From the NCBI RefSeq assembly GCF_002899895.1, contig NZ_PPEI02000001.1, forward strand, positions 1,154,848 through 1,218,847: a stretch of DNA of 64,000 nt. The letters are read 5' to 3'. Positions within the stretch are counted from its first letter, which is position 1, and every line of letters begins with the position of its first letter. The notes under the pieces are model-generated. The model did not search any database and was not told where the DNA came from. It saw only the letters and a list, made by a program, of their open reading frames with translations. Of this stretch, positions 60,271 to 64,000 are shown one piece after another. A program made the position numbers and the translations under genes. Source of the DNA: Chryseobacterium oncorhynchi. Its GTDB lineage: Bacteria; Bacteroidota; Bacteroidia; Flavobacteriales; Weeksellaceae.

Positions 60271-62469
60271 TCAAATGTAAGGTTTTTTGAACGTTAAAAT
60301 GAAAGAAGTACCCTCTTTATTGCTCTCATAATCTACATTTCCTCCTATTCTTTTCATGATTCGGTGTACGATGGACAGCCCTACTCCATTTCCTTTAAAC
60401 TTCTTCGCATTATCCATCCTATTGAAGATTTTAAACATCTTATGTTTCTCTTCCTCAGGAATACCGATTCCGTTATCCGAGATTCTGTAAATAATGGTTT
60501 GCCCGTCTTCCGTTCCTTCAATTTCTACCTTTGGCTGATCTTTATGGGAAGAATATTTCACTGCATTATTGATGATATTTAAAAATACCTGATGAAGCAA
60601 AGTTTTATCTGCCATTACATCCGGACATTCCTTAATGATAATTTCACTTTTAGGACTTCCGTAGGTCATTTTTGCATTTTCAGAAATTTTATAAATGGTA
60701 TTTAACGTATTAAGACTCTCAAGCTGAATATCACTATGTTTGGCTCGACTGAGCTGAAGCACATCTTTCATCATTTCAGCCATATTATCAATTTCTTCAA
60801 TGATGGTATTGATCTTCGTTTTACTCTTTTCAGAATCATCAGCCAAATTCCCCAAAAGCATCTGGGCATTCAGTTTCATGACTGTTAATGGTGTTCCCAG
60901 ATCATGAGAAATCGTATAAGAAAAGCTATCTAACTCTTCATTTACTTTTTTAAGCTCATCATTAAGCCTTTTGATCACATTATAGTTCTTATGGGAAGTT
61001 TCCAGAATTAAATCTCTTACAGCCTGCACAGCATTTACATTTCTGGAGTTCCACCTTTTGGAATGGCCCTTAATATTTTCTGTAAAAATCTGAAATGAGG
61101 TTCTGGGAGAAACCATGTGTTTTTCTTCTCCATTTTGGGAAAATACCTCTATCTTTTTCTCCGGATTACCGGCCCAATTAATATGTTCATCGAACTCTTT
61201 ACGGAACCAGATTAGCATTTCATTTTTCTCTCTCTCAATGAAGTAAATAATGATTCCGGCAGCGTTTTCAGATAAATTCAGTTCTTCCCCATGATTTCTA
61301 AGGAAACTTCTGTTAACATAAATACGATCCGTTGTATTTTCCAATGCCCAATGTACAATTTTATTAATCGCATCAGTAGTGAGAGTAATTCCTTCTGTAA
61401 TTATATTTTCATCCGAAACAATGGCCAAACCATCTGCTTCCGGTAAATTTTTGATATCCGTCTTACTTTCAACAAGAGAATCAAATAAATAATGATGTTT
61501 TAAAAATTTTGTCTTTAGTTGAGATAATTTCTCATTCACTTCCAGACGGTAGTTCAGTTCTTTTTTTGATTTAAAAGATGAATAGGCATTCGCTGCCAGA
61601 GCCGTAAAAATCCCTGCCTGTACCCTGTCTTCAAGATCCACATGTTTTGGTTCTGTATTCTGACAGGTTACCAACCCCCAAAGATGGTTATCAATAATAA
61701 TCGAAACACTAAAACTGGAGGAAACACCAGAATTGATAAGGTATTGCCTGTGAACAGGTGACATTCCTCTTGATCCTGAAAAACTGAGATCTATATTTTT
61801 ATTGGTCTTACTTATAACAGGAACCGTCTCAGTATGTACATTACTGAATATTCTTTTTCTTTTCTTAAGATAAAGCTCCCGGGCCTGTCTTGGAATATCG
61901 GATTCAGGGTAATGAAGTCCAAGGAAACTTTCCATTTCTTCATCTTTCTTTTCAGCTATTACCTTTCCGGAACCGTCCATCATAAATTTATACACCATCA
62001 TCCGGTCATAGCTCACCACCTTGGCAAGCGTTTCTAATAAATGGTTCCAAAGTTCCTTTTCATCATCTATGATATAAAAGTTATCGTATTTATTGGAAAT
62101 TCTTTTATCCGGATTCACTAAAACCTCTTCAAATTCCAGAAAAATAAATCCTCCGCTTCGGAAGACAGAAAAATGATATTCTTTATCATTAATAAAGATC
62201 TTATCAAAATATGTTTCATTTTCCCTTCTGGTAAATCTATTCAGTGATGTATAGATATCTGAATCAATAATATGTTGAAAGCTTTCCGGAAAGTCCGAAA
62301 GTCTCCTATCGAACAACTCATCTAGGTTTCCGATTTTAAATATATCCGATATATTCCTGCTGAAAAAAGTAATGGAATGGGACTCCGCATCAATGCCAAT
62401 CAAATAACCAAAACTTTGTATAGAGCCTGGAATATGGATGGGTTCATCGTGGCATTCTACAAAATTCAT
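60271..62469 (-). CDS. bacteriophytochrome histidine kinase
   Basis: A 732-residue red-light sensor kinase with PAS-GAF-PHY-HisKA-HATPase order. Chromophore Cys6 lies in VECHDEPIHIPGSIQSFGYLIG (key block HIPGSIQSFG), and the GAF domain has YPESDIPRQARELYL and MSPVHRQYLINSGVSSS. The PHY tongue has WAGNPEK and SPRTSF. The kinase has YTISHDLGTPLTVM (His box), NNAVKYSSH, DNGIGIPEEE and GNGVGLSIVHRI. Oddity: the second chromophore-pocket His motif, CHH in well-studied phytochromes, reads TCQNTEPKH here. I chose ATG at 62469; the frame's TTG at 62493 falls inside the -7 element TATATTTG (62491-62498). The heme oxygenase gene follows. Confidence 0.92.
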   Translation of the reverse strand: MNFVECHDEPIHIPGSIQSFGYLIGIDAESHSITFFSRNISDIFKIGNLDELFDRRLSDFPESFQHIIDSDIYTSLNRFTRRENETYFDKIFINDKEYHFSVFRSGGFIFLEFEEVLVNPDKRISNKYDNFYIIDDEKELWNHLLETLAKVVSYDRMMVYKFMMDGSGKVIAEKKDEEMESFLGLHYPESDIPRQARELYLKKRKRIFSNVHTETVPVISKTNKNIDLSFSGSRGMSPVHRQYLINSGVSSSFSVSIIIDNHLWGLVTCQNTEPKHVDLEDRVQAGIFTALAANAYSSFKSKKELNYRLEVNEKLSQLKTKFLKHHYLFDSLVESKTDIKNLPEADGLAIVSDENIITEGITLTTDAINKIVHWALENTTDRIYVNRSFLRNHGEELNLSENAAGIIIYFIEREKNEMLIWFRKEFDEHINWAGNPEKKIEVFSQNGEEKHMVSPRTSFQIFTENIKGHSKRWNSRNVNAVQAVRDLILETSHKNYNVIKRLNDELKKVNEELDSFSYTISHDLGTPLTVMKLNAQMLLGNLADDSEKSKTKINTIIEEIDNMAEMMKDVLQLSRAKHSDIQLESLNTLNTIYKISENAKMTYGSPKSEIIIKECPDVMADKTLLHQVFLNIINNAVKYSSHKDQPKVEIEGTEDGQTIIYRISDNGIGIPEEEKHKMFKIFNRMDNAKKFKGNGVGLSIVHRIMKRIGGNVDYESNKEGTSFILTFKKPYI

Positions 62470-62490
62470 ATAACTATTCAGTCTATCTAT

Positions 62491-62498
62491 CAAATATA
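62491..62498 (-). promoter_or_regulatory. -7 element of the phytochrome operon
   Basis: TATATTTG (TAnnTTTG) on the minus strand, 21 bp before the ATG at 62469; it overlaps the alternative TTG start of the frame. The rest of the 62499-62832 gap is AT-rich with no gene and no clear hairpin. Confidence 0.55.
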
Positions 62499-62832
62499 AG
62501 GCTTTTTTTAACGGTAATTATTCTGTTGTATTATTTTTTCCTCCAGCCTGATGGTTATATGATTGTACCGGAAAAAAATCATATTAAAACATTCTTCTTT
62601 TTCCGGTAATTTTAATAAGATATCACTAAAATATACGAAAAAAAATACAATGTTTATGTTTTTAACTTATTAACCCTGATTCATAACATGAATTAAGGAT
62701 TATTAACTAAGATAATTGGGTTATTTAAACATTTTTAGCTAAATTTATATCACCAAATAATGAATATGACAAAATTCTATTGAATTATTCACAATGAATT
62801 CAAGACAATAATTAAATACAAATAATACTATT

Positions 62833-63882
62833 ATGAAAAAGTTCCCATTAATTTTATTTTCTTTGGTCCTCTCTGTAGGATTATGGAATCCATCAGAAGC
62901 ATGTACACGAGTAGTATACAAAGGTCCAGAAAATACAATTCTTACCGCCCGTTCTATGGATTGGCGTGATGAAATCCCTGCCAACCTATGGGTTTTTCCA
63001 AAAGGAATTGATCATACCGGACAAACCGGACCTAAATCTGTAAAATGGACTTCCAAATATGGCAGTATTATCAGTTCTACATGGGATATTGCTTCTGCAG
63101 ACGGAATGAACGAAAAAGGACTTGTGGCCAACATGCTGTGGCTAGGTGAATCACAATATCCAAAATTCGATCCCAAAGGCAGTAAAAAGGGACTTGCCAT
63201 TTCTTTATGGGCACAATATTATCTTGATAATTTTTCAACAGTAAAGGAAGCGATAGATTTCTCAAGAAAAGAACCTTTCGTTATTGTAAGTGATTATATT
63301 CCGGGAACAGAAAAATTTACAACCATTCACCTTTCTCTTTCTGATGCGTCTGGAGACAATGCTGTATTGGAGTACATCAATGGAAAACTGGTTATTCACC
63401 ATGATCCGTCTTATACGGTAATGACCAACTCTCCGATCTTCGAGGAACAGCTTGCTCTTAACAATTACTGGAAAGGAATTCCGGGTACTGTTATGCTTCC
63501 GGGAACCAACCGTGCTGCAGATAGATTCGTAAGGGCTTCTTACTATGTGAATGCCATTCCAAAAACGGCTGACATCCGTACTGCGGTGGCCAGTATATTC
63601 GGAGTGATCAGAAACTGCTCTGTACCCTACGGGATTTCTTCAGCAACAGAACCCAATATTTCTTCTACAAGATGGCGATCTGTTTCGGATCAGAAGAACT
63701 TAGTCTATTATTTTGAAACTGTTTTTACCCCCAATACGTTCTGGGTAGATCTTAAAGATTTTGACCTCAGCGCAAAAGGAAAAGTAATGAAACTGGATCT
63801 AAGTAATTATCAGACTTATCATGGTAAAACCAATACAAATTTCAAAGAAACTCCATCTTTTAAATTCCTGGGCTTAGAATAA
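62833..63882 (+). CDS. linear amide C-N hydrolase (choloylglycine hydrolase / penicillin V acylase family)
   Basis: A 349-residue exported Ntn hydrolase. After a signal peptide (MKKFPLILFSLVLSVGLWNPSEA) cleavage exposes Cys24 (CTRVVYKG), the catalytic N-terminal nucleophile of the family. ILTARSMDWRDEI and TNSPIFEEQLALNNYWKGIPGT with TNRAADRFVRASYYV provide the conserved Arg, Asn and Arg partners. Members cleave linear amides such as bile salts, penicillin V or acyl-homoserine lactones; a periplasmic member suggests scavenging or acyl-amide (signal) degradation. Substrate cannot be told from sequence. It is a single gene; 63883-64000 shows no further gene. Confidence 0.93.
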   Translation: MKKFPLILFSLVLSVGLWNPSEACTRVVYKGPENTILTARSMDWRDEIPANLWVFPKGIDHTGQTGPKSVKWTSKYGSIISSTWDIASADGMNEKGLVANMLWLGESQYPKFDPKGSKKGLAISLWAQYYLDNFSTVKEAIDFSRKEPFVIVSDYIPGTEKFTTIHLSLSDASGDNAVLEYINGKLVIHHDPSYTVMTNSPIFEEQLALNNYWKGIPGTVMLPGTNRAADRFVRASYYVNAIPKTADIRTAVASIFGVIRNCSVPYGISSATEPNISSTRWRSVSDQKNLVYYFETVFTPNTFWVDLKDFDLSAKGKVMKLDLSNYQTYHGKTNTNFKETPSFKFLGLE

Positions 63883-64000
63883 TTTAAGTCAAAACCAAAA
63901 ATTTAATCCTTACGTGTTTCTATCTGAAAACCCAGTCCGAAACACTAAGGTTTAGAAGATCATGAATGCAGATTCAGGATTAGATATGTGATCATTTTCC

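Noticed and set aside
62470-62493. TTG start for the phytochrome giving 740 aa
   Set aside because: The TTG lies in the -7 box TATATTTG; ATG at 62469 leaves all domains intact.

Overview
The window looks like a chromosomal segment of a Chryseobacterium-type flavobacterium (Bacteroidota, Weeksellaceae). Reasons: low GC with AT-rich intergenic DNA; gliding genes gldB-gldC; a type IX sorting tail on a secreted nuclease; a PafA-type alkaline phosphatase; TonB receptors paired with lipoproteins; and promoters of the flavobacterial form TTG-N17-19-TAnnTTTG, of which four complete copies can be read. No rRNA, tRNA, CRISPR array, transposase or integrase was found. The genus assignment is an inference from gene content, not from a marker gene.

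Layout. 0-9 kb (mostly minus strand): M1 aminopeptidase (cut by the left edge), a GT-C-like membrane protein, thymidylate synthase, an internally repetitive exported protein, a GreA/B-like protein, an alpha-amylase lipoprotein, a PRiA4b-type acidic protein and a PhoR/PhoB-like two-component pair. 9-14 kb (plus strand): a large TonB receptor and its beta-helix lipoprotein partner, divergent from the two-component pair. 14-18.7 kb: two paralogous cytosine-deaminase-like amidohydrolases (one cytoplasmic, one with a Tat-like signal) flanking an AraC regulator, followed by a 218-bp MITE-like palindromic element. 18.7-25.4 kb: hemL, a GH73/LysM glucosaminidase, an ACC-deaminase-like enzyme, small conserved proteins and a T9SS-exported endonuclease I.

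25.4-37.6 kb is an eleven-gene minus-strand type VI secretion cargo island: Hcp (TssD), VgrG, a 56-aa protein, a DUF2931 lipoprotein, a Tle1-like DUF2235 lipase, a LysM protein, an exported unknown, a DUF4280 PAAR-like tip, a 951-aa OmpA-domain protein with a mid-protein membrane segment, and two lipoproteins. The sheath, baseplate and membrane-complex genes are not here, so the island must depend on an apparatus encoded elsewhere. It reads as two effector/immunity modules on one Hcp/VgrG platform.

37.7-50.5 kb: housekeeping and accessory genes: DUF2752, old-yellow-enzyme reductase, cytidine deaminase, a chromosomal barnase/barstar pair in which the barnase homologue carries an N-terminal membrane anchor and all catalytic residues, NAD synthetase, several GNATs, gldB-gldC, cystathionine gamma-synthase, DinB-like protein, TsaC/Sua5 and CCA-adding enzyme. 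50.6-53.8 kb: a vitamin B12 uptake operon (BtuB-like receptor plus BtuG-like DUF5074 lipoprotein) under a cobalamin riboswitch with a complete promoter. 53.9-64 kb: PafA phosphatase, small enzymes, a double-glycine-leader cysteine-rich peptide (putative RiPP/bacteriocin-like), malate dehydrogenase, a bacteriophytochrome kinase with its heme oxygenase, and a secreted Ntn hydrolase of the penicillin V acylase/bile salt hydrolase type.

The strongest candidates for something new are the type VI cargo island (especially the 951-aa OmpA/TM protein and its presumed lipoprotein immunity genes), the membrane-anchored barnase with barstar, the MITE-like element, and the GG-leader peptide.
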